Of a stretch of DNA of 12,699 nt, positions 12,468 through 12,699 are shown in pieces. The DNA lies in the NCBI GenBank assembly GCA_028871775.1, contig JAGWMH010000027.1, positions 1-12,699 of the forward strand, in the 5' to 3' direction. The position numbers and the translations under genes are program-made. Every line of letters starts with the position of its first letter. Position 1 is the stretch's first letter. The DNA is from Betaproteobacteria bacterium. GTDB taxonomy: Bacteria > Pseudomonadota > Gammaproteobacteria > Burkholderiales > Gallionellaceae. Below the pieces are notes generated by a model. The model saw only the letters and a list, made by a program, of their open reading frames with translations. It did no database searches and was not told where the DNA came from.

Positions 12468-12699
12468 TTGCTAAAACGGAACATAAGAATAATCGGCGGG
12501 GCGTTTTTATTGGCTATTTTTGCCATGTTTATGCTGCCCGCCTTCATGCCTGCCGCGAGCGCAGCCGAGGAAACTGCGGCTCCAGCGGCAGCGGCTCCAG
12601 CGGCAGCGGCTCCAGCGGCAGCGGCTCCAGCGGCAGCGGCTCCAGCGGCAGCGGCTCCAGCGGCAGCGGCTCCAGCGGCAGCGGCAGCGGCAGCGGCTC
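12468..12699 (+). CDS. Secreted or membrane-anchored protein with AAPAA repeats (partial, runs off the right edge)
   Basis: From TTG 12468 the first residues form a good signal sequence: a basic start (LKRNIRIIGG), a hydrophobic core (AFLLAIFAMFMLPAFM) and a small-residue end (PAASA-AEE, cleavage near residue 32). A low-complexity tract of Ala with a Pro every five residues then begins at about residue 37 and continues to the window end, giving at least 40 residues. Such Ala/Pro tracts act as flexible, extended linkers, often before a periplasmic heme or biotin/lipoyl-type domain. The domain that follows is outside the window, so no function can be given. The context (two cytochromes c, three one-helix proteins) makes a cytochrome or a complex subunit a reasonable guess. 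No frame on the other strand offers a better gene here. Confidence 0.65.
   Translation, partial: MLKRNIRIIGGAFLLAIFAMFMLPAFMPAASAAEETAAPAAAAPAAAAPAAAAPAAAAPAAAAPAAAAPAAAAAAAA
12576..12680. repeat. Seven identical 15-base tandem repeats (AAPAA codons)
   Basis: Seven perfect copies of GCGGCTCCAGCGGCA follow without a single base difference, encoding Ala-Ala-Pro-Ala-Ala each. A 6-base GCGGCA/GCGGCT stretch follows to the window end. The length of 15 keeps the frame, so copy-number change would only lengthen or shorten the linker. Identity at the third codon positions indicates recent expansion. Confidence 0.95.

Larger units (their letters stand above)
12418..12496. repeat. Tandem duplication (about 40 bases) of a ribosome-site/TTG-start region
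   Basis: GGAGTGGATCTTGCTAA... (12418-12457) is followed by GGAGTAGATCTTGCTAA... (12458-12496), the shared words being at an exact 40-base distance. Agreement weakens towards the 3' end of the unit (CACATTAGACTAATCG against CATAAGAATAATCG). Each unit holds GGAG, a 6-base spacer and TTG. In the second, the TTG starts the Ala/Pro-rich secreted protein. In the first, it opens an 8-codon frame. Confidence 0.75.

Noticed and set aside
12418..12496. Insertion-sequence end or attachment site
   Set aside because: The 40-base copies are direct, adjacent and carry a start region; no integrase, transposase, target duplication or tRNA gene is near.

Overview
The window looks like a chromosomal piece of a betaproteobacterium. 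I infer the order Nitrosomonadales, perhaps the Gallionellaceae (Gallionella, Sideroxydans, Nitrotoga type). The reasons are gene order (yqgE-yqgF-pyrB-pyrC'), protein style, moderately high GC and c-type cytochrome content; no rRNA or other marker gene is present to prove it. All convincing genes lie on the + strand. No tRNA, rRNA, CRISPR array, transposase or phage gene is visible.

Left part (1-3040), conserved housekeeping: the 3' end of yqgE (AlgH family), yqgF (16S rRNA 5'-end processing nuclease / Holliday junction resolvase-like), pyrB (aspartate carbamoyltransferase catalytic chain) and, overlapping by 4 bases, a dihydroorotase homologue that has lost its metal ligands (PyrC'/PyrX type, a structural partner of PyrB). 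Two repeat insertions stand out. Two arrays of 7-base units lie inside the 5' end of the yqgF reading frame, and a long imperfect hairpin of CACAGAG-type repeats lies between yqgF and pyrB.

Middle (3050-6666): prlC (oligopeptidase A, M3 metallopeptidase), a periplasmic DUF4124-glutaredoxin protein, a tiny lipoprotein and xthA/exoA (exonuclease III).

Next (6779-10469): a tight cluster of arsenosugar-associated families. It holds an ArsS-type radical SAM enzyme, a TVP38/TMEM64 (VTT) membrane protein, a TIGR04283-type glycosyltransferase, a TIGR04282/DUF2064-type nucleotidyl/glycosyltransferase and an exported DUF3047 protein. The arsenic methyltransferase ArsM is not in the window.

Right part (10470-12699): a 400-base AT-rich regulatory region with an FNR/ANR-like site and a correctly placed extended -10 box. 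It is followed by an electron-transfer cluster: a periplasmic diheme cytochrome c, a monoheme cytochrome c, three one-helix membrane proteins of 35, 41 and 38 residues that automatic gene callers usually miss, a strong hairpin between the first and second of these, and a TTG-started secreted protein with seven identical 15-base (AAPAA) repeats that runs off the window. The oxygen-responsive site, soluble cytochromes and single-helix proteins suggest a low-oxygen respiratory complex whose large subunits lie beyond the right edge. This is the part most likely to be poorly described.
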